Below, piece after piece: positions 26,310 through 33,994 of a DNA stretch of 34,066 nt (position 1 is its first letter; every line of letters begins with the position of its first letter). Position numbers and translations under genes: made by a program. This DNA is from Actinomycetota bacterium (lineage in GTDB: Bacteria > Actinomycetota > Actinomycetes > JACCUZ01), in the NCBI GenBank assembly GCA_030841185.1, contig JAVEDB010000008.1, positions 1 through 34,066 of the forward strand, in the 5' to 3' direction. The notes below the pieces were generated by a model. That model made no database searches. It saw only the letters and a list, made by a program, of their open reading frames with translations, and was not told the DNA's origin.

Positions 26310-26455
26310 TGGCGTCCTCTCTCCGGGGGCGGGTAGACCGTCTCGCCCCGTACGACGGTGCGCGGGCGGGCCGGGAGCGCTGCTCCCTCGGTCAGACCTG
26401 GCAGGCCGTTCGCGGCATGGTCCCACATGGCGAGTGTCGCGCCGGCCGGAGCCGA
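26306..26455 (-). pseudogene. C-terminal remnant of an amidohydrolase gene
   Basis: Directly after the ABC permease stop (TAG, same frame) the sequence encodes 49 codons containing GATLAMWD, GLPGL, LPA and RTVVRGETV. The intact amidohydrolase of this locus ends in AATFAVWD, GLPDL, LPA and QTVVRGRTV; about 20 of 36 aligned residues agree. The remnant has no start and its stop overlaps the kamD start as GTGA. It therefore marks a place where an amidohydrolase gene once stood directly upstream of kamD, before the transporter genes came between. Confidence 0.8.
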
Positions 26456-27310
26456 CTACTCCGTGCGGGCGAAACGGGCCACCGCCGCGGTCAGCAGCAG
26501 GAGGCAGGCCAGAACGACCACCAGTACCTGCAGCCCGAGCGACACGCGGTAGTCACCCCAGTGGATGCCGGGATCGAACGCGGCCAGGGTCGCCGCGTCC
26601 GTGTCCAGCCGGGCGAACACGACCGACCGCATCGGCTCCACGGCGTAGGTCATCGGGTTCACGTGGGTCAGCACCGTGAGCCACCCCGGCAGTCCGGACA
26701 GCGGGAACAGCGCGCCGGAGAGGAACATCAGCGGAGTGATGATCAACTGGACCATGGGCATGGCCGCCTGGATCGTCTTGACCCGCGATGCCAGCAGCAG
26801 GCCGAGCGCGGTGATCATGAACGCCATCAGGAACAGCAGCCCCACCAGCTCGAGGAGCATCACCACGTCGTAGGGGACGCCGACGGTTCCCGCGAGCGCC
26901 AGCAGGACCAGGCTCTGCAGGGTGGCGACCGTCGCGCCGCCGACGCACTTGCCGGTCAGGATCGCCGCCGTGCTGACCGGGGCCACCAGCATCTCGCGCA
27001 GAAACCCGAACTCGCGGTCCCACACCATCGAGATCCCCGCGAACGCAGCCGTGAACAGCACCGAGGTCGCGAGCACCCCGGGGAACAAGAACGTCTTGAA
27101 GTCGACCGAGCCGGTCCCCGCCTGAACGATCGAGGACAGCCCGCCGCCGAGCACGAACAGGAACAGCACCGGCTGCACGAGCGAGGACACCACCCGGGCG
27201 CGGTCCCGGGAGAACCGGATCATCTCGCGCTGCCATACCACCGAGGCCGCGCGCAGCTCGTGCCGTAGGCCGCCGGCCGGGATCCTGACCGCTGCGACTT
27301 CGGTGGTCAT
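26456..27310 (-). CDS. ABC-2 type transporter permease (DrrB-like)
   Basis: A 284-residue permease with six predicted membrane segments, beginning near VVSSLVQPVLFLFVLGGGL (about residue 45) and ending in LQVLVVVLACLLLLTAAV. The HVNPMTYAVEPMR motif after the fifth segment and PLMFLSGALFPLSGLPGWL are hallmarks of ABC-2/DrrB exporters. The start is the ATG at 27310 (MTTEVAAVRIP), four bases after the ATPase stop; the 28-codon longer frame of the track overlaps the ATPase. With the ATPase it should form a two-component exporter. The cargo is unknown; the placement inside a lysine-degradation operon suggests an amine or a toxic intermediate, but this is inference. Confidence 0.9.
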   Translation of the reverse strand: MTTEVAAVRIPAGGLRHELRAASVVWQREMIRFSRDRARVVSSLVQPVLFLFVLGGGLSSIVQAGTGSVDFKTFLFPGVLATSVLFTAAFAGISMVWDREFGFLREMLVAPVSTAAILTGKCVGGATVATLQSLVLLALAGTVGVPYDVVMLLELVGLLFLMAFMITALGLLLASRVKTIQAAMPMVQLIITPLMFLSGALFPLSGLPGWLTVLTHVNPMTYAVEPMRSVVFARLDTDAATLAAFDPGIHWGDYRVSLGLQVLVVVLACLLLLTAAVARFARTE

Positions 27311-27314
27311 CGCG

Positions 27315-28295
27315 TCACCGTCCTCTCGCCATGATCGCGAACGGGTTGCCGCCGCCCCGCTCCGCGTCGCGGATGGTCGTGCCCGTGTGGGCAAGGAACA
27401 CGTCGTCGAGGCTGGGCCGGGTCACGCTGACCGAGTGGATCGGCACGTCCAGCCGGGCGAACAGCTGCGGCACGAACGCGGCACCGTCGGTCACGGCGAA
27501 GCTCACCGCTCCCTCATGCACAGCCGCCTCGATCTCGAACTGCTCGCGCAGCGACGCGATCGCCGCCCCGTCGTCGTCGGTCGTGATGACGACCCGATCC
27601 TTCCCGATGGCCCGCTTGAGCGCCTCGGGGGTGTCCAGCGCGACGATGCGCCCCTCGTTCATGATGGCGATCCGGTCGCAGTTCTCGGCCTCGTCCATGT
27701 AGTGCGTGGTGACGAAGACAGTGATGTCCTCGCGGCGGTGCAGCTCTCGGATGTACTCCCAGATGGACGCCCTGGTCTGCGGGTCCAGCCCGATCGTCGG
27801 CTCGTCCAGGAACAGCACCTGGGGAGAGTGCAGCAGCCCGCGGGCGATCTCGAGCCGGCGCCGCATGCCGCCGGAGTAGGTCTGCACGGCGTCGCGACGC
27901 CGGTCCCACAGACCCACCATCTGCAGCACCTCCTCGCGACGGGCTGCGGCCGTCGAGCGGTCCACGCCGTACAGCTCGCCGTGGAACCGGAGGTTCTGCT
28001 CACCGGTGAGGTAGGCGTCCAGGGTCGGTTCCTGGAAGACCAGGCCGATCCGGCGCCGGACCGCGTCGCGGTCGCGGGCGACGTCGAAGCCGGCCACCTG
28101 CGCCGTGCCCTCGGTCGCCTCGACCAGCGTGCACAGGATCTTGATGGTGGTGGACTTCCCCGCGCCGTTGGGGCCGAGGAAGCCGAACGTCTCGCCCGGC
28201 ACCACGTCCAGGTCGATGCCGCGGACAGCCTCGACCTCCTTGTAGCGCTTGACGAGGCCCCGCACCCGCACGGCGGCCGCCACCTGCTCGCCCAC
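27315..28295 (-). CDS. ABC transporter ATP-binding protein (DrrA-like)
   Basis: A 326-residue ATPase. The motifs are Walker A GPNGAGKST (about residues 41-49), Q-loop in GLVFQEPTLD, signature YSGGMRRRLEIARGL, Walker B VLFLDEPTIGLDP and switch His in TTHYMDEAE. The C-terminal extension after about residue 220 resembles the DUF4162 tail found in DrrA-type drug exporters. It starts with GTG at 28295, preceded by AAGGG at nine bases, 42 bases after the amidohydrolase stop. The adjoining permease is its partner. Family membership is certain; the exported compound is not. Confidence 0.93.
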   Translation of the reverse strand: MGEQVAAAVRVRGLVKRYKEVEAVRGIDLDVVPGETFGFLGPNGAGKSTTIKILCTLVEATEGTAQVAGFDVARDRDAVRRRIGLVFQEPTLDAYLTGEQNLRFHGELYGVDRSTAAARREEVLQMVGLWDRRRDAVQTYSGGMRRRLEIARGLLHSPQVLFLDEPTIGLDPQTRASIWEYIRELHRREDITVFVTTHYMDEAENCDRIAIMNEGRIVALDTPEALKRAIGKDRVVITTDDDGAAIASLREQFEIEAAVHEGAVSFAVTDGAAFVPQLFARLDVPIHSVSVTRPSLDDVFLAHTGTTIRDAERGGGNPFAIMARGR

Positions 28296-28337
28296 TCCGG
28301 ATCCCTTCTCCCACCTTGAGGCCGACAGGTTTCGACG

Positions 28338-29867
28338 TTACCCGGACGAACCGGCGACGGTCCGGCCGCGCACCACGGTCTGCCGGCACGCGGGCAGCGG
28401 CTGTCCGACGTCGAGGTCGGGCAGGCCCGGCCCGGTCACGTCCCAGACGGCGAACGTCGCAGCCGCTCCCTCCGCCAGGGTGCCCGCACCGTCCCGGCCG
28501 GCCGCCCGCCAACCGCCCGCGGTGTGCGCCTCGAACGCGGTCGCGATGTCCAGCCGTTCCCCCGCGGTCCGGTGGCTGACGGCGGCGCGGACCGTTCCCC
28601 ACGGGTCGAGCGGGGTCACGGGCGAGTCCGAGCCGAGGGCGAGGATCACGCCGGCGGCGGCCATGCTGGCGAACGGGTTGAGCGTTCTCGCGCGCTCAGG
28701 CCCGAGCCGCTCGGCGTACATGCCGTGGTCGCCGCCCCACAATGCGTCGAAGGCGGGTTGGACCGAGGCCACGATCGCGAGGTCGGCCAGCGTCGCGATC
28801 ATGACGGCGTCGACCATCTCGACGTGCTCGAGCCGGTGTCTGGCGGCTCGCACGGCGGCTGGCCCGATCCGTTCGGCGGCCTCGCGGAAGCCGGCGGTCA
28901 CCGCTTCCAGCGCCCCGTCGCCGATGGCGTGGAAGCCGGCCTGCACCCCGGCCTGCGTGCAGGCCACCACGTGGTCGCGCACGTCGGCGGCGCTGAGGTA
29001 GGCGTGCCCGCTTGACGCAGCGTCGGCATAGACGGATCGCAGGTACGCCGTGTGCGACCCGATCGCACCGTCGGCGAAGAGGTCCCCCGCGGCGCCGAGC
29101 GCCCCGAGCTCGCGGGCGCGCTCGACGCCACCGAGTTCACCCCAGTAGCCGATGACGTCCGGACCCGGCTCGGTCGCCGCGAGGGTGAGCATGTCGCGCA
29201 GGTCGTCCGCGCTGGAGATGTCGGGGCCGGCCAGCTCGTGCAGGCAGCCGATCCCGAGCTCGCCGGCCCGACGCCGGGTGGCGCGCTGGGCAGCCCGCCG
29301 CTGAGCGCTGGTCACCGACTCGCGGGCCACCCGGCGCGCGACATGGTGGGCCTCGGTGGTGAGGTGCCCGCTGTCGGCGAACCCCTCCGCCGCCCGGGCC
29401 TCCGGTGCCGCTGCGAGCAGCGCCGAGGAGACGACGGCGGAGTGGACGTCGATGCGGGACAGGTAGACGACGCCTCCGTAGGACGCGCGGTCCAGCTCCT
29501 GCCGGGTGGGTGGCCGGTGCTCCGGCCAGCTCGTCTCGTCCCAGCCGTGCCCCAGGACGACGCCGCCTCGGCGGGCCCGGCAGAAGTCCTCGACCGCCGT
29601 CAGGCAGGCGGCCAGGCTGGCGCAGCCCGTCAGGTCGAGGCCCTCGAGCGCGATGCCGGTCGAGGTGGCGTGCACGTGCGCGTCCACGAAGGCCGGCGTC
29701 ACCAGCGCCCCCGCGAGCTCGACCACGGCGTCGACGCCGTCCCGGTGGGCGTCGGCACCGTCCGCGCCGCCGATCCATCCGATCGTGGGCCCGTCGACGA
29801 CGAAGGCGGTCGCCGGCCCCGGCACGGCGGCGTGAACGTGGGCGTCGCGGTAGAGCGTGACCGTCAC
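28338..29867 (-). CDS. Amidohydrolase, YtcJ-like metal-dependent hydrolase
   Basis: A 509-residue member of the amidohydrolase superfamily, group COG1574. The metal-binding HxH lies in PAFVDAHVHATSTG near residue 63. Later motifs are GHGWDETSWPEHRPPTR, DGAIGSHTAYL, HAIGDGALEAV, RHRLEHVEMV and LGSDSPVTPLDPW with a catalytic Asp. It starts with GTG at 29867, overlapping the kdd stop as GTGA; the track's 821-residue frame reads kdd out of frame. Members cleave amides or related C-N bonds, so it could release lysine or another pathway amine from an N-acylated form. This is inference from position in the lysine operon. A related fragment lies just upstream of kamD. Confidence 0.88.
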   Translation of the reverse strand: MTVTLYRDAHVHAAVPGPATAFVVDGPTIGWIGGADGADAHRDGVDAVVELAGALVTPAFVDAHVHATSTGIALEGLDLTGCASLAACLTAVEDFCRARRGGVVLGHGWDETSWPEHRPPTRQELDRASYGGVVYLSRIDVHSAVVSSALLAAAPEARAAEGFADSGHLTTEAHHVARRVARESVTSAQRRAAQRATRRRAGELGIGCLHELAGPDISSADDLRDMLTLAATEPGPDVIGYWGELGGVERARELGALGAAGDLFADGAIGSHTAYLRSVYADAASSGHAYLSAADVRDHVVACTQAGVQAGFHAIGDGALEAVTAGFREAAERIGPAAVRAARHRLEHVEMVDAVMIATLADLAIVASVQPAFDALWGGDHGMYAERLGPERARTLNPFASMAAAGVILALGSDSPVTPLDPWGTVRAAVSHRTAGERLDIATAFEAHTAGGWRAAGRDGAGTLAEGAAATFAVWDVTGPGLPDLDVGQPLPACRQTVVRGRTVAGSSG

Positions 29868-30907
29868 GGCTCGAGGCGCCGCTCGAACAGCGCGCGCAGC
29901 GCCGGCTCGGTGCGCAGCAGGTCCAGCGCGTACGCCGCGTGCCCCGGGACGTAGCCGTTGCCGATCAGCATGGTGACGTCGGCCGCCAGGCCCTCGGCGC
30001 CGAGTGCCGCGGCCGAGAAGGACGTCGCCATCGAGAAGAAGATCACCGTGCCGCGGTCCGCCGTGGCGAGGACCGCTCCGTGCTCGCAGCCCGGTACGTC
30101 GACGCAGACCACGGTGACGTCCGCCGGGCCGCCGAGGGCGGTCCGGACCCCGTCGGCCAGGGCCACCGGGTCGCGGGCGTCGGCCACGGTCACCACGTCG
30201 GCCAGGCCGCTGTGCTCCAGCAGGGCCGCCTCGGCAGGCACGGGGACCACGCCGACGGTGCGGGCCGCGCCCGCACGCCGGGCCGCGGCCAGCGACATCG
30301 ATCCGCTCTTCCCCGCGGCGCCGATGACAGCGACGGTCCCTCCTGCGTATTTCTCGACGACCCGGGCGGTCAGAGCCGGCGCGCCGCACACGTCCATGAC
30401 CGCCATCGCGAGCCCGGCCGGCAGGTCCGCGGGCAGCACCGCCGCGATCGAGCGGGCGAACAGGATGGCGTGGCCCCCGGCCGGCACCTGCTCGGATCTG
30501 CCGTCCCACCCGGACAGGCCGTCGCTGATCTGCAACGGGGTAAGGCTGAGAGAGACCAGCGTCGCGACCCGGTCGCCGGGCGCGAGGCCGAGCGGTGACT
30601 CCGGCCCCACCTCGTCCACGACGCCGATCAGCATCCCGCCGGACCCGGTGACTGGGTTCTGCATCTTGCCGCGCTCCGCGATGATTGCCAGCACCGCTGC
30701 CCGCACGGCGGCCCCGTCCCCGTCGTGCTCGGTGCTGAGCTGGCGGAAGGACGCGGCGTCGAGGTTGAGGCGCTCCACCCGCAGGCGTACCTCGTCGGGC
30801 CACAGCACTGGGTCGGTGTCCAGCCGGCTCGCGGCCTGCGGCAGGGCGCCCCGCGGCTCCAGCACGCGGTGCACTCCCACCGGGGAACTGTCGGACCGAG
30901 CCTGCAC
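29864..30907 (-). CDS. kdd: L-erythro-3,5-diaminohexanoate dehydrogenase
   Basis: A 347-residue enzyme that oxidatively deaminates 3,5-diaminohexanoate to 5-amino-3-oxohexanoate with NAD(P)+, the third lysine fermentation step. The N-terminus resembles Kdd proteins (GVHRVLEPRGALPQAASRLD, then ERGKMQNPVTGSGGMLIG). A Rossmann motif, VAVIGAAGKSGSMS, lies near residue 187, in a medium-chain dehydrogenase-like layout. Family length is about 346 residues. The GTG at 30907 follows AAAGGGG with good spacing; the track's longer frame enters the kamA promoter region. It heads the minus-strand operon, divergent from kamA, and overlaps the amidohydrolase. Confidence 0.9.
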   Translation of the reverse strand: MQARSDSSPVGVHRVLEPRGALPQAASRLDTDPVLWPDEVRLRVERLNLDAASFRQLSTEHDGDGAAVRAAVLAIIAERGKMQNPVTGSGGMLIGVVDEVGPESPLGLAPGDRVATLVSLSLTPLQISDGLSGWDGRSEQVPAGGHAILFARSIAAVLPADLPAGLAMAVMDVCGAPALTARVVEKYAGGTVAVIGAAGKSGSMSLAAARRAGAARTVGVVPVPAEAALLEHSGLADVVTVADARDPVALADGVRTALGGPADVTVVCVDVPGCEHGAVLATADRGTVIFFSMATSFSAAALGAEGLAADVTMLIGNGYVPGHAAYALDLLRTEPALRALFERRLEP

Positions 30908-31052
30908 AGTCGCCCCTTTCCGTGAGTCTGGTCGGGAAATCCTACGGTGTCCGGGTGGATTCGCCGAAGTATCTCCCGTAGCCTTGCCGTACCGCCGGGA
31001 AGAATGCGCCCGGTCCGCCCTCGCCAGCAGCCCGTCCAGACAAGGAGCATCC
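30908..31052. promoter_or_regulatory. Divergent promoter region between kdd and kamA
   Basis: The 145-base gap must carry promoters for both arms of the lysine locus. It contains the inverted repeat AATCC (30938-30942) N14 GGATT (30957-30961) and the strong kamA ribosome-binding site AAGGAG. No confident -35/-10 pair is seen. An Lrp-type regulator encoded about 2 kb away could bind here; this is inference. Confidence 0.5.
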
Positions 31053-32537
31053 ATGACCTCGACGATGGCCGCTCGCCCTGGGTCCGACGGGATCGGCGCC
31101 ACCAGTCTGGACCAGCCCTACCCCTACCGGCGGGTCGAGCTGGTCGAGCCGGACTGGACCCGGGTCCCCGGGTGGCACGGGGTCAGCGCCGACGAGTGGG
31201 CCTCCGCGCAGTGGCAGCGGGCCCACTGCGTGAAGAACATCAAGCAGCTGCGCGCGCTCATGGGTGATCTGCTCGAGGAGCGCTTCTACGCCGACCTCGA
31301 GCGCGACCAGGCCGAGCGGGCCACGATGTCGATGCTCGTCCCGCCGCAGATGCTGAACACGATGGTGCCGACCGGACCGCAGCCGGGGCAGAGCTGGACC
31401 GAGGCGTTCTACGCCGACCCGGTGCGCAATTACATGATCCCCGTCTTCTCCGACCGGCGTATCGACTGGCCCTCGCACCCGCACGCGACTCGCGACTCGC
31501 TGCACGAGCACGACATGTGGGTCGCCGAGGGACTCACCCACCGCTACCCGACCAAGGTGCTGGCCGAGCTGCTGCCGACCTGCCCCCAGTATTGCGGGCA
31601 CTGCACCCGGATGGACCTCGTCGGCAACTCGACCCCGGTCATCGAGAAGCTGAAGTTCGATCTCAAGCCGGTCGACCGCTACGACGCGATGATCGACTAC
31701 CTGCGCCGCTCCCCCGGGGTGCGCGACGTGGTGGTCTCGGGCGGTGACGTCGCGAACATGCCCTGGAAGAACCTCGAGTCGTTCGTGGCACGCCTGCTCG
31801 ACGTGGACAACATCCGCGACATCCGGTTGGCCACCAAGGCCCTGATGGGCCTGCCTCAGCACTGGCTGCAGGACGACGTCCGGGCCGGGATGGAACGACT
31901 CGCCACGGTGGCGCGGGCCCGCGGCGTACATCTCGCGATCCACACCCACGTCAACAACGTGCAATCCCTCACGCCGGCCGTGGCGGCCGCGACCCGGGCC
32001 ATGCTCGAGGCCGGCGTGCGTGACGTGCGCAACCAGGGCGTGTTGATGCATGGGGTCAACGCCACCGAGAAGGACTTGCTGGACCTCTGCTTCGGGCTGC
32101 TCGACGGCGCCGGGATCATGCCCTACTACTTCTACATGTGCGACATGATCCCGTTCTCGGAGCACTGGCGGGTCTCGGTCAAGGAGGCGCAGCGGCTGCA
32201 GCACGGGATCATGGGCTACCTGCCCGGGTTCGCGACGCCGCGGATCATCTGCGACGTCCCCTTCGTCGGCAAGCGGTGGGTGCACCAGCTCGAGGAGTAC
32301 GACGAGGAGCGGGGCGTCTCGTACTGGACGAAGAACTACCGGACCGGTATCGAGCAGACCGACCCCGAGGCGCTTGACCGGCGCTACGAGTACTACGACC
32401 CCATCCACACGCTGCCCGAGACCGGCCAGGCGTGGTGGCGCCAGCACGGGCCCTCTGTCGACCACGCGGCCGCCGCCGATCGCGCTGCGGCGTCGCGGAC
32501 GGCCGCCTCCCAGCAGGCGGAGACGGCCGTCGGCTGA
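31053..32537 (+). CDS. kamA: L-lysine 2,3-aminomutase, radical SAM/PLP enzyme
   Basis: A 494-residue radical SAM enzyme of the KamA family that converts L-lysine to beta-lysine. The cluster motif is CPQYCGHC (C177, C181, C184). Asp 364 in YFYMCDM and Asp 401 in ICDVPFVGK match positions that bind the lysine side-chain amine in the clostridial enzyme. Lys 407 sits where PLP forms its Schiff base, but the usual PGGGGK is replaced by PFVGK. The clostridial VNDC cysteine is VNAT here, and the C-terminal Cys cluster of zinc-binding enzymes is absent. It is longer than the clostridial protein (416 residues). The ATG at 31053 has AAGGAG six bases upstream; the track's 859-residue frame reads through kdd antisense. 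Confidence 0.9.
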   Translation: MTSTMAARPGSDGIGATSLDQPYPYRRVELVEPDWTRVPGWHGVSADEWASAQWQRAHCVKNIKQLRALMGDLLEERFYADLERDQAERATMSMLVPPQMLNTMVPTGPQPGQSWTEAFYADPVRNYMIPVFSDRRIDWPSHPHATRDSLHEHDMWVAEGLTHRYPTKVLAELLPTCPQYCGHCTRMDLVGNSTPVIEKLKFDLKPVDRYDAMIDYLRRSPGVRDVVVSGGDVANMPWKNLESFVARLLDVDNIRDIRLATKALMGLPQHWLQDDVRAGMERLATVARARGVHLAIHTHVNNVQSLTPAVAAATRAMLEAGVRDVRNQGVLMHGVNATEKDLLDLCFGLLDGAGIMPYYFYMCDMIPFSEHWRVSVKEAQRLQHGIMGYLPGFATPRIICDVPFVGKRWVHQLEEYDEERGVSYWTKNYRTGIEQTDPEALDRRYEYYDPIHTLPETGQAWWRQHGPSVDHAAAADRAAASRTAASQQAETAVG

Positions 32538-32552
32538 CGGCGCGGCGCCCGC

Positions 32553-32999
32553 TCAGTAGGGCGCGCGGAAGATCTCGGTCACCCAGAGATAGCCGCCGGA
32601 GCTCGCGACCCCGATGCCCGCTCCGCCCCAGCGCCGGTCCAGGATATTGGCCCGGTGGCTCGGGGAGGCCAGGAAGGCCAGGTGCACGCGGGTGAGCGTC
32701 GGTCCGTAGCCGACGTTCTCCCCGATCAGGGTGTAGCAGCAGATCACGGACAGGTTCGAGTGGAAGAGCGCGTGCCTGGTCGCCATCGCCAGCGATTGCT
32801 TGCGGGCGAAGTAGTTCAGATCGGCGCGCATCGGTAGGGCCCGCAGTCCATAGGCGGTCCGAGTCGCGTTGACCTTGCTGAGCATGGCCCACTCGAGGCT
32901 GCTGGTAGCCGCTGACGCGGGTGTGCCACAGAGCAGGGCGACCGACAGCGTGGTGGCCAGGCCGAACACGAGCAGGAGCGTTCGCAACGGGTGACGCAT
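32553..32999 (-). CDS. Secreted CAP-domain (SCP/PR1-like) protein
   Basis: A 148-residue exported protein with a signal peptide (TLLLVFGLATTLSVALLCG, likely cleaved after TPASA) and one CAP domain. The CAP tetrad is visible as His in FHSN, Glu in GENVG, His in SPSHRANIL and Glu in WVTEIF. Two adjacent Cys (VICCY) precede the GENVG motif. Bacterial CAP proteins act outside the cell, but their activities are mostly unknown. The ATG at 32999 has GAAAGG about nine bases upstream. It is convergent with kamA, 15 bases from its stop, and probably not part of the lysine pathway. Confidence 0.88.
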   Translation of the reverse strand: MRHPLRTLLLVFGLATTLSVALLCGTPASAATSSLEWAMLSKVNATRTAYGLRALPMRADLNYFARKQSLAMATRHALFHSNLSVICCYTLIGENVGYGPTLTRVHLAFLASPSHRANILDRRWGGAGIGVASSGGYLWVTEIFRAPY

Positions 33000-33121
33000 G
33001 GGTGGTGCCTTTCGCCGGGGACGAAACGCGGCTCCCCCCGGGGCCGGGCCCTAGTCGAAGCGGTCGACCCCTTCGGTAGACCCATGCGACGTGCTTGATG
33101 TCGCAAAAAAAGTCGCGTTGG

Positions 33122-33580
33122 TTAAAGATTTCCTACAAAGGGTGGACGTGCCTCGTACGGCGTGCTCAGCACGATCGTCGTCCGGGTCGCCACGTTCGCG
33201 GCGGCCCGGATCCTGGCCAGCAGGGTCTCCAGGGCCCCCGGCGAGGCCACCCGCACCTTGAGGATGTAGCTCTCGTCCCCGGCGACCGAGTGGCACGCCT
33301 CGATCTCGTGCAGGCCCTTGAGTCGCTCGGGGGCGTCGTCGGGAGCGCTCGGGTCGATCGGTCGCAGCGAGATGAACGCGGTGAGCGGCAGGCCCACCTG
33401 GTCTGCCGCGACCACTGCCGCGTAGCCCAGCAGCACCCCTCGCTGCTCGAGCCGGCGGACCCGCTGATGCACCGCCGAGGTGGACAGGCCGGTGGCCTTC
33501 CCGAGGTCGGTGTAGCTCATCCGGCCGTCTGCGGCGAGCAGCCGGACGATGTCACGGTCGGTATCGGTCAGCTCCTCCAT
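33122..33580 (-). CDS. Lrp/AsnC family regulator, LrpA (Rv3291c)-like
   Basis: A 152-residue feast-famine regulator. The N-terminal helix-turn-helix is visible in TDLGKATGLSTSAVHQRVRRLE (about residues 24-45). The RAM ligand-binding domain includes AFISLRPIDPSAPDDAP, IEACHSVAGDESYILKVRV and TRTTIVLSTPYE. These stretches closely resemble, from memory, mycobacterial LrpA (Rv3291c), which lies next to the lysine 6-aminotransferase gene. No aminotransferase is seen here, but the kam locus begins less than 600 bases away, so lysine-responsive control of kamA and the kdd operon is a reasonable inference. No clear ribosome-binding site precedes the ATG at 33580; the mRNA may be leaderless. Confidence 0.9.
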   Translation of the reverse strand: MEELTDTDRDIVRLLAADGRMSYTDLGKATGLSTSAVHQRVRRLEQRGVLLGYAAVVAADQVGLPLTAFISLRPIDPSAPDDAPERLKGLHEIEACHSVAGDESYILKVRVASPGALETLLARIRAAANVATRTTIVLSTPYEARPPFVGNL

Positions 33581-33621
33581 GGGCCCACGGTAACGGCCCC
33601 GGAGGCTGCGAAACGGACCGT

Positions 33622-33674
33622 ACGACGGCCGCCGCGTCCGGACGATGAACGGGTCCGGTCGCGGCGGCCGTCGT
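33622..33674 (-). terminator. Strong hairpin after the small secreted protein gene
   Basis: ACGACGGCCGCCGCG (33622-33636) and CGCGGCGGCCGTCGT (33660-33674) form a perfect 15-base-pair stem. Its 23-base loop contains a smaller CCGGAC/GTCCGG stem. It lies 21 bases past the stop of the minus-strand gene at 33696 and upstream of the lrp start, so it should insulate the two. Confidence 0.75.
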
Positions 33675-33695
33675 GCCGCTCGGTGTGTCGACGGA

Positions 33696-33938
33696 TCAAC
33701 GCACCTGGCGGATGGTGCCGTCCGCGTCGCGGACGTACTTCACGGCCGGTCCGAGACCGACACCGTCACCGGTGTCCGCCTGGACGGCCGTCCCGACCGG
33801 AGCAGGCTCCGGTCGAGCTCGCCGCGACGCCGGGTGGTCCGACGCCATGGCTGGCAGGGTCACCGCGACCCCCGCACCGACCGTGACGGCCAGCAGGAGG
33901 ACACCTCGCCCCACCTTCGTGCCCAGGACCGTGCGCAT
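33696..33938 (-). CDS. Small secreted protein of unknown function
   Basis: With the ATG at 33938 (GGGAG seven bases upstream) this encodes 80 residues: a basic n-region MRTVLGTKVGRG, a hydrophobic core VLLLAVTVGAGVAVTLPAM, and a polar tail with RRARPEPAPVG ending KYVRDADGTIRQVR. It should be exported or membrane-anchored. A GTG at 34028 would add 30 Gly/Ser-rich residues, but it has no ribosome-binding site and would place a strong hairpin inside the gene. No family is recognised. Confidence 0.6.
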   Translation of the reverse strand: MRTVLGTKVGRGVLLLAVTVGAGVAVTLPAMASDHPASRRARPEPAPVGTAVQADTGDGVGLGPAVKYVRDADGTIRQVR

Positions 33939-33994
33939 GGAGCTACTCCCGTCCGAGGTGCCGGTCCCGCGATCCGCCTGCGCGTATCCCGGAG

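Noticed and set aside
28338-30803. 821-residue frame ending in the amidohydrolase
   Set aside because: The N-terminal 300 codons are kdd read out of frame; the amidohydrolase begins at the GTG overlapping the kdd stop.
29958-32537. 859-residue KamA with a long N-terminal extension
   Set aside because: The extension is antisense to kdd. An ATG with AAGGAG at 31053 gives a normal KamA start.
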